64,000 nucleotides of DNA from Peptoniphilus vaginalis (GCF_900176605.1 NZ_FXLP01000004.1:620001-684000), one strand, 5' to 3'. Counted from the stretch's first letter, positions 17,768-26,316 are shown. A program made the numbers and translations. The notes: generated by a model from the sequence alone, not told the origin.

Positions 17768-17902
17768 GATTTAGAATAACACTAAAAAGCAAGCCGATTG
17801 ATTACACTCGCTTTGTTTGCCATGCGCTAATTTAATTACTCAAATAATCAAATAACCTGAAATTAATTTCAGGTTAAGCTTGACTTTTGTTAGCAGGTTT
17901 AA

Positions 17903-18459
17903 ATGGCAAAATACAAAACAGAATTTAAGGTTAAAGTAGTAAAAGAATATCTTGAAGGAAATGTAAGTTACAAAGACTTAGCGAAAAAATACTCCATACC
18001 AGATAAACATATCGTTAGAACTTGGGTTAATGCTTATGAATCTCAAGGCTATGAAGGACTAAAAGTATCAAGAAAAAATAATAACTACTCTTTAGACTTA
18101 AAACTAAATGTAGTAGACTTGTATTTAACAGGAGAAATGTCCTATCAAAGCCTAGCAAATGAACTTAAAATCAGTAATCCATCCATTATAGCTAGATGGG
18201 TAAAAGAATTTAGAGACGAAGGCATAGAAGGACTGAAACCAAAAAAGAGAGGAAGACCTTCAAATATGCCAAATACAGATAAAAATAAAGATTTAAAAAA
18301 CAAACATAATAAAACAAAAAAGAATTGAGTGAATTAGAAAAACTAAGAAAAGAAAACTACTATCTTCAAATGGAAGTAGAAATTCTAAAAAAAAAGATTC
18401 AATTCTCTCAAATGACAGAAACAGAAATAGACGAATATCTAAGGTCATTAGATCATTAA
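17903..18459 (+). pseudogene. IS3-family OrfA with a one-base frameshift
   Basis: The first 141 residues carry two helix-turn-helix repeats (YKDLAKKYSIPDKHIVRTWV and YQSLANELKISNPSIIARWV) and GRPSN-type basic linker, then stop at TGA 18326-18328. Just before the stop is a run of six A. Shifting by one base restores the expected leucine-zipper tail (ELSELEKLRKENYYLQMEVE), ending with TAA at 18457-18459. A run of nine A plus G near 18390 is the likely natural slip site to OrfB. The separation of the orfA start from its ribosome binding site by the IS110 insertion adds to the damage. Confidence 0.8.
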
Positions 18460-18518
18460 GAGATAAATTCAAACTAAAGGATCTTTTAGAATACTTTAAC
18501 TTTCCAAAATCAAGCTAC

Positions 18519-19316
18519 ATGTATTGGCAACAACGCTTAGACATACCAAACAAAGATGAGCAAGTAGAGAAGAAAATACTAGAGATTAGAAAAGATAATC
18601 CAAACTATGGATACAGAAGAATAACAGCAATGTTAAAGAAAACAGGGCTTTTGATAAATAAAAAGAAAGTTCAAAGACTAGTACAAAAGCTAAAACTTCA
18701 AGTAACAAACTTCTCAAGAAAAACAAGAAAATACTCATCATACAAAGGAACAATAGGTAGAGTAGCAGACAATAAAATAAATAGAAACTTTAAAGTAGAA
18801 AAAGCCTACACATATATAACAACAGATACAACAGAATTTAAGTATCTAGAAAAAGATACAAAAGACAACTATCAAGTAAAAAAACTTTATCTAAATCCAT
18901 ATTTAGATATGTATAATGGTGAAATAATATCCTATGAGATATCAAAACAACCAACACTAGAACCAATACTAAAAGCCTTAGACAAAGCAATAGAAATAAC
19001 AAGCACTAACAAGAATAAGAGGATCTTTCATTCAGACCAAGGATGGGCTTATCAAATAAAACAATATACATCAAGACTTGAAAAAGAAGGGATAACCCAA
19101 TCGATGTCAAGAAAGGGAAATTGCCTAGATAACTCCCCAATGGAAAACTTCTTCGGGATACTTAAACAAGAAATCTACTATGGCAAGAAATTCTATTCAT
19201 ATGAAGAATTAAAAGAAACAATAGAAGAGTATATAGAATATTACAATAAAGACAGAATAAAAGAAAAATTAGGATATTTAAGTCCAGTGGAATATAGAAA
19301 GTTAAACGCAGCATAA
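18519..19316 (+). CDS. IS3-family OrfB transposase
   Basis: 265 residues from the first ATG; the frame is open upstream to the A9 slip site, so the native product is an OrfAB fusion. HTH_21 segment NPNYGYRRITAML; DDE core with D in TTDTTEFKY, D in FHSDQGWAYQ and E in NSPMENFFGILKQE; C-terminal YIEYYNKDRIKEKL motif. It is clearly related to, but diverged from, the OrfB at 4097. The core is intact though its OrfA partner is broken. Confidence 0.92.
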   Translation: MYWQQRLDIPNKDEQVEKKILEIRKDNPNYGYRRITAMLKKTGLLINKKKVQRLVQKLKLQVTNFSRKTRKYSSYKGTIGRVADNKINRNFKVEKAYTYITTDTTEFKYLEKDTKDNYQVKKLYLNPYLDMYNGEIISYEISKQPTLEPILKALDKAIEITSTNKNKRIFHSDQGWAYQIKQYTSRLEKEGITQSMSRKGNCLDNSPMENFFGILKQEIYYGKKFYSYEELKETIEEYIEYYNKDRIKEKLGYLSPVEYRKLNAA

Positions 19317-19321
19317 AAAAT

Positions 19322-19343
19322 TTTCCACCCCTAGGGGTGGAAA
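19322..19343. terminator. Perfect 22-bp palindrome after OrfB
   Basis: TTTCCACCCC/GGGGTGGAAA around a central TA lies 6 bp past the orfB stop inside the IS. No U run follows, so it may block read-through or protect RNA ends rather than be a strong terminator. A second hairpin, TACCAG/CTGGTA, follows at about 19358-19387. Confidence 0.6.
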
Positions 19344-19414
19344 GCAATAAAATAATACCAGAACTAGTAAACTACCAGTCCTGGTATTAGGTCCAACTTT
19401 ATGGGGTCACCACA

Positions 19415-19594
19415 GTGACTAATGTCTTGTAGTCTATATTAATTTTATTCCCATTCTTCTTGTCCAAACGTCCGATATATCCCAAACCATTCAAAATACT
19501 GAACTCTATTTTTTTCTAATATCACTAAATCCATCTAATTATAGGACATTTTTAGATTTTTAGTCCCGTCCCAGTCCCAGTACCGGAGAAAATA
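19415..19594. other. Non-coding stretch between the IS and the HEPN gene
   Basis: No gene is seen. It contains TCCCATTC at 19449-19456, the same octamer that occurs in the guaA 3' end and near 24249, which could be an old attachment-site relic; an 8-base match alone is weak. Confidence 0.35.
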
Positions 19595-20383
19595 TTAATC
19601 TTGTATATATCCTGATTCCTCACAATATTTTTTAATTTCTTCTTTGAAACTCTTTAATTTATCTTTATATTCTGTATGTGCTGATATTAATTTGCTTACA
19701 CTCATTTCATTACAAATAAGCAACTCATTTATTGATAACTTAAATGACTGAATCATTTGCTCAACTATTATATCTTTAGGATCATCATATCCTTCAAATT
19801 CCCCTTTACAAAAACTCAATAGCACTTTTTCATACCAATTTCTAATAGGACAATTCATATGTCTGTGAATATTTTTAATTGAGGTAAATATACTATTTAC
19901 CTTGACTTCAAAGCTTTCCTCATTAAGAATGTAAAACTTACCTGAAGCATGTGCCATGTCATTTCTTGTATCTACAAGATCAGAAATTATCGAAATTTGT
20001 GAATTGTCAAGCTCAATGATTTTAAACAACTTAGAAATATCTTTCTCCGGCATTAGGCTATATACAAAAATAGAATCTGCATCTTCAATTTTAAAATCAC
20101 GTTCTCTTCCATTGTAAGGACGTGCAAAAACAATAGCATCCTTGTACCTATCAACTTCAATTTGAGCAATTTTCCAAGCTGTACAATAAACATAGGTCAT
20201 AAACAATAGGTGTATCCCTAAATAAGCAAACTGATATTGTTCATATTTGTAATTTACTGCAACAACATTTGTTATATTATTAATGTAATTAATGATATCC
20301 TCTTCATCATCAGGTTCTATTGGAAGGTAAGCTATTATATCCTGTAAGTACGGAACATCTACGTAATTCAGTTCTTCTATCAT
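19595..20383 (-). CDS. HEPN-domain protein linked to the restriction-like enzyme
   Basis: 262 residues from the chosen start ATG 20383, which follows GGGGAGAA by 5 bases and lies 2 bp after the stop of the upstream gene; the longer frame from 20398 lacks a site. Around residue 145 is RNDMAH, an exact RNxxxH motif of HEPN ribonucleases, within a helical protein. HEPN proteins often act as RNA-cleaving effectors in anti-phage and toxin systems. Here the gene is the last of a three-gene leftward operon, so an abortive-infection role coupled to the modification enzyme is plausible but inferred. Confidence 0.65.
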   Translation of the reverse strand: MIEELNYVDVPYLQDIIAYLPIEPDDEEDIINYINNITNVVAVNYKYEQYQFAYLGIHLLFMTYVYCTAWKIAQIEVDRYKDAIVFARPYNGRERDFKIEDADSIFVYSLMPEKDISKLFKIIELDNSQISIISDLVDTRNDMAHASGKFYILNEESFEVKVNSIFTSIKNIHRHMNCPIRNWYEKVLLSFCKGEFEGYDDPKDIIVEQMIQSFKLSINELLICNEMSVSKLISAHTEYKDKLKSFKEEIKKYCEESGYIQD

Positions 20384-20385
20384 AT

Positions 20386-23337
20386 TTATTCTCCCCATAT
20401 TTTATTAATTGCAGTATCTATTTTGTTTTCAAAAACTTCTATTACTTTTTTCGCCGGTTTAACGAAAGATTCTTCTTCATGAATTTTCACTAAAATTCTT
20501 TTCTGTTCATCCAACGATGGCAACTCTACTTTGATTTTTCCAAAATTAAATTTTGAAATCTCTTTAAATGTAGCTCCACTTGCTAGAAATTCCATTTCTT
20601 CTGTTTTTTCTTTTAATAATAATGCTAAAAACTCTGGTATAACAACATCCGGTTTCTTTATTATAACATTTTTAAATCCTTGATTGGTTGCCAAAGGATG
20701 CTTGACTATACCAACTCGACCTATTGTCGCTCTTGTAGACACAACAATCGCTCCAACTGGGAGAATTTTAGCACTTGAATTATCCAGACCTTTTTTTGTA
20801 ATTGTTCGTACAGATTTATCAATAGTAGTCACATACTCTTCTTGTGGCAAATCAGCTAGTGTTATCCAAAAGATATCTCCACCCCAATAGTCTGGATTTT
20901 TTGTGCTAGGAGTCCCTCCTGACATAATTTCAAATAGCTTTGAATCATTCAACGAAGTTGAAACAAAAATTTCATATGATGGTAACTTTGGTAAATAATT
21001 GTTCATAATCTTCTTCGCTCCAACAATCATTTCATGATATCGATTAAGTTCATCAATGATTTTTAGCTGATCATCCAGTCTAGGTAGGGGTAACACTAAG
21101 TTTCCCAAATCTTCAAAAGTAATATTAGAAATATTTGTAGTCGTTTTAGCCACAGCTCTAAAATATTTTTTTACCACGATAGAATTTAAAATATGGAATA
21201 AATACATTGGATGAACTTTTTGATAGTTTACCCTTATTACTCCCATAAATGCACCAAATGTAGCATCTTTATAATTTTCATCAACATATGTTACCCTTCC
21301 GACTAACTCTAAGCTATTTGCTAAAGAAATTAAAATATCTCCTTTGAAAACCATTTTATCTGGTTTTGTATAGGATTTTTCAATATAAACTACTTTTTCA
21401 AAATCTATTCCGTCTGCCTGTGCTGCTCTAGTTGTAATTACGTTTAACAAATCATCAGCTTGATCTTTCTGAGCTTTTTTAGGGAATGAAATCCCCCTAA
21501 TAAAAGTGGCAATATTTCCTAATTTTACCATTTCATGAGATTTGCTTTTTTTAACTGTATGAGTTCTATATCTACTGCCAACAAGAATATTTGAGTTTTT
21601 ATATACCTTATCAAGTGGAATAACTTCAAATCCCACCTTTAGCATATTTTCTACTTGATCAACATCTAATTTTCGATATTCCTCATACTTACTTAGATCA
21701 CTTGGGGTATCAAGTTTTCTCCTATGATTATCTAATGAATATCCATCACTTTTTACGTCAAAGTACCAAAAATCTTTTCGTTTTTCAGAAGATGAAATCT
21801 TTCTATTCACCTTTGTTGCATAAATAATATCTGTCTTAACTCCAGTATATGGCAAAAACACTCCTTGCGGAAGTGATATAACACTTTGAAGCTGACAGTT
21901 TTCTAACAAATATTCTCTTGTTTTAGTTAAATCTTTACGGAATAAAAATCCTTCTGGAACAACGAGTGCAATTCTTCCATTTTCAGAAGCACTATCCACA
22001 GCTTTAATACAGTGTTGAATACAAATGCTATCTCCATTATTACTTGGCAAATCATAAAGATTACCATATTTAGTTTTTTGAGAGTATGGCATATTTGCCA
22101 ATACAATATCATATCCGTTATGATGTTCTTCTCCTTTTTCGTCTATATATGTCGATTTACCATCAATTGGATTTGCCAAACTATCCTTCATTTTAATATT
22201 ACTATGACCATCTCCTGCAAGAATCATATTCATTTTAGTTATTCGAGCAGTATTAGTAATTTCATTCCCGTATACTGTCTTCTCTCTCAATATCTTCAAA
22301 TTAGCATCTGTTCTTGCCATATTATTATAGATATGCCTAAAACTCTCAATCAAAAATCCCCCTGTACCACAAAACGGATCATAAATAGTTTCACCTATTT
22401 GAGGATTAACCAAACGTACCATTGTTTTTACAATATGCCTTGGAGTAAAATATTCACCCAAATCATTTTTGGTAGATGTTGAAGCTTTAAGAAAATATTC
22501 AAATGCATCCCCTTTAACATCGCTATCAACATCAGTAATGGTTAAAGGATCCAATTTATCCATAATTTCTTTTAGAATGCTTGTATCTCGTATTTGAAGA
22601 GGTGTAAATATATCTGTTTCATAAAGGTCATTTAATTTTTCATATACCGTCTTATTTATATATTCTATACGTGTTGAAATAGGGATATTTTTTATACTGT
22701 CCCAACTACAAGCATTATCAAAATTTGTATTTATACCGTTTTCTCTTTTAATTTGCTCACTTTCACTAATAAGTTTTAAGAAAAGTATATTTGCAAACTC
22801 TCCAAAGCGTTCAATACCAGCACGTAAGCCTTCACCTCTAAGCATATTATTTGCTTCATCAAAAATTCTAATAAGTTCCCTTCTGTCATACTGAACCTTA
22901 GGACTTACAGTATTAACCTCGTATGAAGATAAATAGCGTAGTGCAAGTGCCTCACGAATAAATTCATCAACTTCTTCACCATTTAATATTGGTGCACGAT
23001 TTGCAACAGTATGGAACGCTTTACAAAATACTCCATCCGTAGCAAATACTAATGGTGCTTCTAATACTCTCGCATAACCAATACCTTGTTCTAATGCAGC
23101 GTCGATACATGATCCTTTTTTCTTAGCCTCAATAACGATTAGTGGTTTATCACTATCCTTAGAATATAAAACATAATCTGGACGCTTACCATCCAACCTT
23201 TTTTTCTCTGATTCTGTTCTAGGTTGTTCAAAAAATACATTCTTATCTTTTCCTTGGAATTTCCAACCAAGATTTTCGAGGCTTCTGTCAATAAGCACTC
23301 TTGTTTCAGCCTCTAATGGCATTGTATTTGAGTTCAT
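20386..23337 (-). CDS. Nuclease-methylase-specificity fusion (type I/IIG-like restriction-modification)
   Basis: 983 residues. N-terminal type I R-like nuclease fold with RPD (D54) and IEAKKKG (E70, K72). An N6-adenine methyltransferase follows, with helical N12-like segment, motif I DPFCGTGGF (from residue 320) and motif IV NMPY (415-418). Two target-recognition domains come last, starting near 600 (VKLGNIATFIRG) and 790 (FEIMSGGTPSTKNPDYWGG), each followed by a helical spacer. No translocase motifs are seen, so a single-chain type IIG-like enzyme that both cuts and methylates is the best reading. The start ATG overlaps the preceding regulator stop by ATGA and has a strong GGAGGTGAA site. 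Codon use is like the regulator and unlike the IS genes. Confidence 0.85.
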   Translation of the reverse strand: MNSNTMPLEAETRVLIDRSLENLGWKFQGKDKNVFFEQPRTESEKKRLDGKRPDYVLYSKDSDKPLIVIEAKKKGSCIDAALEQGIGYARVLEAPLVFATDGVFCKAFHTVANRAPILNGEEVDEFIREALALRYLSSYEVNTVSPKVQYDRRELIRIFDEANNMLRGEGLRAGIERFGEFANILFLKLISESEQIKRENGINTNFDNACSWDSIKNIPISTRIEYINKTVYEKLNDLYETDIFTPLQIRDTSILKEIMDKLDPLTITDVDSDVKGDAFEYFLKASTSTKNDLGEYFTPRHIVKTMVRLVNPQIGETIYDPFCGTGGFLIESFRHIYNNMARTDANLKILREKTVYGNEITNTARITKMNMILAGDGHSNIKMKDSLANPIDGKSTYIDEKGEEHHNGYDIVLANMPYSQKTKYGNLYDLPSNNGDSICIQHCIKAVDSASENGRIALVVPEGFLFRKDLTKTREYLLENCQLQSVISLPQGVFLPYTGVKTDIIYATKVNRKISSSEKRKDFWYFDVKSDGYSLDNHRRKLDTPSDLSKYEEYRKLDVDQVENMLKVGFEVIPLDKVYKNSNILVGSRYRTHTVKKSKSHEMVKLGNIATFIRGISFPKKAQKDQADDLLNVITTRAAQADGIDFEKVVYIEKSYTKPDKMVFKGDILISLANSLELVGRVTYVDENYKDATFGAFMGVIRVNYQKVHPMYLFHILNSIVVKKYFRAVAKTTTNISNITFEDLGNLVLPLPRLDDQLKIIDELNRYHEMIVGAKKIMNNYLPKLPSYEIFVSTSLNDSKLFEIMSGGTPSTKNPDYWGGDIFWITLADLPQEEYVTTIDKSVRTITKKGLDNSSAKILPVGAIVVSTRATIGRVGIVKHPLATNQGFKNVIIKKPDVVIPEFLALLLKEKTEEMEFLASGATFKEISKFNFGKIKVELPSLDEQKRILVKIHEEESFVKPAKKVIEVFENKIDTAINKIWGE

Positions 23338-23603
23338 TTTTTCACCTCCTCACCCTTCATTTTATTAATCTCTTCATTTGCAATATCAGTTAATATATAC
23401 TTTCCTCTTGAACTAAGTTGTGTCAAATACCCATTTTCCTTTAATTCTCTAACTATATTATTTACTTTTGTTTTCGTAAAACCTAATATATCTGCAATCT
23501 CTTGTTGCGATAATTTAACTATCGATTCATCATTAACTTGAATTTGTCTCTGTTCCATGCATTCAAGGACTTTAAATTTATCATTAACAAAAAAGTTAGA
23601 CAC
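23334..23603 (-). CDS. Small winged-helix regulator of the restriction-like cassette
   Basis: 89 residues from GTG 23603, which follows GGAGGG at ideal spacing. The longer frame from TTG 23663 begins exactly at the -35 box of a good promoter, so it cannot be the start. The body has a Crp/FNR-type helix-turn-helix: LSQQEIADILGFTKTKVNNI, then VRELKENGYL and a wing SRGKYILTD. No nucleotide-binding or Fe-S domain is present. By position it probably controls this operon, like controller proteins of other restriction-modification systems. Confidence 0.7.
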   Translation of the reverse strand: MSNFFVNDKFKVLECMEQRQIQVNDESIVKLSQQEIADILGFTKTKVNNIVRELKENGYLTQLSSRGKYILTDIANEEINKMKGEEVKK

Positions 23604-23634
23604 AATCGCTCCCTCCATTCTTAACGGTGTAACT

Positions 23635-23663
23635 ATTATGCCAAATAGGTCTAATTTTTTCAA
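23635..23663 (-). promoter_or_regulatory. Promoter of the regulator/restriction/HEPN operon
   Basis: Minus strand TTGAAA (23663-23658), 17-nt spacer, CATAAT (23640-23635). It places transcription start just upstream of the GTG start at 23603. Confidence 0.7.
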
Positions 23664-23730
23664 TATATTGGTTCTAATTTTTGCATTTTAAGCCTACTAA
23701 TAGTTATTTAATATAAAAATAAATCTTTAA

Positions 23731-24066
23731 TTATGTGACACTCTTCAGCAACAAGGAATGTATATCCCATATTTCTCTTGACAATTTTTCTATTTTTTCT
23801 CTAATATAATCAATATCTTTCTTATAAATAACACCAGTTGTATTAGTGGCTTTTTCAATCTGATTTATATTATTTGTTGCATTTGAAAGCAGCCATAGGA
23901 TATCTCTAAATGGTTCTAAATCTACAATATAAATTTCTTTTTCCAATACACATTTTCTAAGAAAATAGGACATGGTTTTGCAATTTGCAAGTTTCATTTT
24001 CTTTTCAAAAATTTCTTTTTCTTCATCTGTTAGATATATTTTAAGTTGATTTTTAATATATAGATG
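23731..24066 (-). pseudogene. mobC-like relaxosome protein, 5'-truncated remnant
   Basis: The frame reads on the minus strand from a stop near 24069. It has LTDEEKEIFEKKM, then SYFLRKCVLEKE, then LSNATNNINQIEKATN, matching the layout of plasmid mobilisation protein MobC (ribbon-helix-helix start plus a helical NNINQIA-type motif). No usable start codon lies upstream of the ATG at 23997, which falls inside the conserved part. No relaxase is present. It is probably a leftover of a mobilisable element that once brought the island genes. Confidence 0.65.
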
Positions 24067-24081
24067 TTTTTAAAATATAAA

Positions 24082-24114
24082 AGACCGCAGCTTTTAACTA
24101 CGGTCTAATTTTTT
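24082..24114 (+). terminator. Intrinsic terminator between the island and the satellite
   Basis: AGACCGCAG/CTACGGTCT forms a 9-bp stem with one mismatch and a TTTTAA loop, followed by AATTTTTT on the plus strand. A weaker T tract on the other side could also stop leftward transcription from the integrase. Confidence 0.7.
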
Positions 24115-24356
24115 GTCCAAATGTAAACCACTTGGAACTAGTATTCAATTTATTCTTTTTAACAAATGTTCCCATTTTAATCCCAGTTACAGTTTTTAAC
24201 CTTCTGTAACCATTGATTTTAAAAGGTTTTTTGTTTTTTTGCTACTATTCCCATTCTACAAATATATACTTTTTATATAATCTTAATGTGTATTTTAAGC
24301 TATTTTATTTTTTATTACATAACATTTTTTATCATAATATACCTTATTTAAAAATT

Positions 24357-24380
24357 ATTGTTACGATTTTGTTACGCTTA
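24357..24380 (+). repeat. Left copy of a 24-bp terminal repeat of the satellite
   Basis: ATTGTTACGATTTTGTTACG plus CTTA, matching 32204-32227 with two differences. It contains TTGTTACG twice, 11 bp apart, and overlaps the 3' end of the integrase gene. It is either an attachment site or an integrase arm-binding site. Confidence 0.7.
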
Positions 24381-25443
24381 ATTTTTCCATTATATTAAGT
24401 ATCTTATCTTCACTAGGGATCATGTGAGAGTAGGTGTTTAATGTGGTTGATACTTTTTCATGTCCTAGTCTTTTACTTAAAGCTACAATGTTTATACCCT
24501 CATTTAATAATAAACTTGCGTGAGAATGTCTTAAATCATGAATTCTAATTCTTTTAAAGTTGTTCCTGTTGCAAATATTTATCATAGCATGTTCAAACTT
24601 GAACTTTGTGCAATTAAAAATCCTATCATCATCACCAGGCTTATAAAATAACTTCTTATAGGATTCTATTTCTTTAATTACATCACTAATAACAGTAATT
24701 TTTCTAATACTCTTCTTTGTCTTAGGTTCAGTAATTACATCTTTACAATTAAGCCTTTGATATGATTTATCTATGTTGATTATATTGTTCTTAAAGTCTA
24801 CATCATTCCAGGTTAAGGCTAATAACTCACCTATACGGCAACCACTCCAATATAAGATGTTAAAGCCTAAATGAAGTGTTTTATCTTCTATCAGGCTTAT
24901 AAATTCATTAAATTCTTCTATGCTCCAGATTTCTTTTTCTGGTGCATTTTTTTCTCCTATTGTTCCCACTTTATGAACGGGGTTATTTTTTAGGTTATGA
25001 AATTTAACTGCATAATTAAAAATAGCCGTTAATTGGTTATTGATTGTTTTTAAATAAGTAGGTGCATATGGTTTATTAGTTTTAGGGTTTTTAGCTTGTA
25101 ATAATGAATTTTGCCATCTTTGAATTTCAATAGATCCTATTTCACTTATTTTCATATCTTTAAAATAGGGAAGTATCTTATTTTCAATAATGTATTCTTT
25201 ACTTGTCAATGTATGCTCTTTGATTCGTGGTTTCATATCTTCAAGATACATTTTATAAAGACTTTTAAAATTCATTTCTGGATTAAACTTTATATTATTT
25301 AAAAAGTTTCTTTCGTATTCGTCGGCCTCTTTTTTCGTGCTAAAGCCCTCTTTTTTCTTTTGCTTAGTTTCACCATCTAAATTTACATATCTAAATGAAC
25401 AATACCACCTGTTAGGGTCGTTCTTCATTCGTTTACTTGTCAT
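24361..25443 (-). CDS. int: Tyrosine recombinase (phage-type integrase)
   Basis: 360 residues. N-terminal AP2-like arm-binding region (YCSFRYVNLDGETKQKKKEG), SAM-like core-binding domain from about 65, and catalytic domain with R in SGCRIGELLALTW, HDLRH (H-x-x-R) in IRIHDLRHSHASLLL, LGH, and the terminal Tyr in TLNTYSHM. The gene points outward and ends at the element's left edge, as is usual for integrases beside an att site. Ribosome binding site AAAGGAGAAAA. Catalytic residues are all present. Confidence 0.94.
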   Translation of the reverse strand: MTSKRMKNDPNRWYCSFRYVNLDGETKQKKKEGFSTKKEADEYERNFLNNIKFNPEMNFKSLYKMYLEDMKPRIKEHTLTSKEYIIENKILPYFKDMKISEIGSIEIQRWQNSLLQAKNPKTNKPYAPTYLKTINNQLTAIFNYAVKFHNLKNNPVHKVGTIGEKNAPEKEIWSIEEFNEFISLIEDKTLHLGFNILYWSGCRIGELLALTWNDVDFKNNIINIDKSYQRLNCKDVITEPKTKKSIRKITVISDVIKEIESYKKLFYKPGDDDRIFNCTKFKFEHAMINICNRNNFKRIRIHDLRHSHASLLLNEGINIVALSKRLGHEKVSTTLNTYSHMIPSEDKILNIMEKLSVTKS

Positions 25444-25526
25444 AATATTTTCTCCTTTATTAAATTGTAACCAGGCTTAAAATTTGGGGTCAATTTCAAG
25501 CTTTTATTTTTCATTAGTAAATTGCA

Positions 25527-26192
25527 TTAGTTATCTGTAAAACTGTTTAAATCGTTTAATAAATCATTAATAACTCCATTTTCAGGATTGTTATTTGAAT
25601 TCTCAATAGTTCTATAAAGTCTAATTATTAGATCCTTAGTATTATTTTCAAATAGGTCAATAATATACTTTTTATTACTTGCGTATAAGTGCGTAGAATA
25701 ATCATAAATTTCAGTATCTTCACCTGAATTATAATCTACACCAAGATCCAAAAACTTTCCTTGAGTTACAAGATAGTAGAATCCTTTATCATAATTATAA
25801 ATATAACAGTCAATAAGGTTATATTTTTTTTCCACATCTAAAATTGGCTTTACATCATAATCTAAAGAATTATATAGGTCTAGGTTTGTGAAATACTCAT
25901 TTGGTTCATTTATGAATTCCCAATTAATAGTTTTATTTTCAGTTAATTCTATTAGTTTCTTGATTAGTTTTTCTTGAGGACTCTCTTCTTCATTCCAACC
26001 CATCAAATAATTAGAATCTACGTCTAAAGCTTTGGATAATCTTTCTATATTTTTCGTTGATATATTTTGAATCTTATTGTTTTCATATTTTGAAATAACC
26101 GAATGAGAAAGTCCGCTTAATTCTGCTAACTCTTGAAGAGTAAGACCTTTTTTTATTCTAATTTCTTTTATTCTTTCACCTGTATCTTTCAA
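25527..26192 (-). CDS. CI-like phage repressor with N-terminal HTH (XRE family)
   Basis: 221 residues. Residues 7-62 are an XRE helix-turn-helix (GLTLQELAELSGLSHSVISKY). The C-terminal part is acidic and aromatic, with no S24 peptidase Ser/Lys pair recognised. The start is TTG 26192, preceded by GGAGGTG at good spacing. It faces the Cro-like gene across an intergenic region with a palindromic operator, the standard lysogeny switch layout. It probably represses the element's lytic or replication genes. Confidence 0.85.
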   Translation of the reverse strand: MKDTGERIKEIRIKKGLTLQELAELSGLSHSVISKYENNKIQNISTKNIERLSKALDVDSNYLMGWNEEESPQEKLIKKLIELTENKTINWEFINEPNEYFTNLDLYNSLDYDVKPILDVEKKYNLIDCYIYNYDKGFYYLVTQGKFLDLGVDYNSGEDTEIYDYSTHLYASNKKYIIDLFENNTKDLIIRLYRTIENSNNNPENGVINDLLNDLNSFTDN

Positions 26193-26265
26193 GCTATATC
26201 ACCTCCACCTAAAAAGATTATATTCTAAGAAAAATTATAATTCAAGAAAAATGTTAAAAAAAGTA

Positions 26266-26293
26266 TTGACAAGTGTTTTTCTTATAATATAAT
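26266..26293 (+). promoter_or_regulatory. Rightward early promoter of the satellite
   Basis: TTGACA (26266-26271), 16-nt spacer, TATAAT (26288-26293), upstream of the first Cro-like gene. Confidence 0.75.
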
Positions 26294-26301
26294 TATATTA
26301 A

Positions 26302-26316
26302 AAGAACATTGTTCTT
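26302..26316. promoter_or_regulatory. Likely repressor operator
   Basis: AAGAACATTGTTCTT is a perfect 15-bp dyad just downstream of the -10 box. Related AAGAAAAA/TTTTTCTT half-sites lie upstream (near 26227, 26243 and 26276), bracketing the promoter. It is probably bound by the CI-like and/or Cro-like proteins. Confidence 0.6.

Larger units (their letters stand above)
16847..17898 (+). mobile_element. IS110-family insertion nested in the IS3-family element
   Basis: The sequence interrupts the leader of the host IS orfA between GGTCAGTTTTTA and the ATG at 17903; the exact ends are uncertain by a few bases. It has a left non-coding region of about 235 bp, a 227-residue transposase fragment and about 130 bp of right-end sequence. 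The C-terminal half of the transposase is absent, so it is internally deleted or a non-autonomous derivative. Confidence 0.75.
16792..19414 (+). mobile_element. Second IS3-family element, decayed, with a nested IS110-family insertion
   Basis: Ends are TGAACTGACCCCC on the left and, reversed, TGTGGTGACCCC on the right, both continuing into AAAGTTGGAC. A 3-bp duplication GTG flanks it (16789-16791 and 19415-19417). The left end again folds (CTGACC/GGTCAG and AAGTTGG/CCAACTT), hiding an AAGGAGG site. Between that site and the orfA ATG lies about 1.05 kb of IS110-type sequence. orfA also has a one-base frameshift in an A run. The element is therefore probably inactive. Confidence 0.88.
16774..19427 (-). 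terminator. Intrinsic terminator split by the second IS3-family element
   Basis: Joining the flanks (GTG counted once) gives on the minus strand AGACATTAG, loop TCACGG, CTAGGGTCT and then a T-rich tract. This is a 9-bp stem with one mismatch and one G-T pair. Arms are at 19419-19427 and 16778-16786. It would have terminated leftward transcripts from the restriction-like cassette before the DruE-like operon. Confidence 0.65.

Noticed and set aside
23604-23663. Longer start of the small regulator at TTG 23663
   Set aside because: That codon coincides with the -35 box of the operon promoter and has no ribosome binding site. GTG 23603 has both position and a GGAGGG site.
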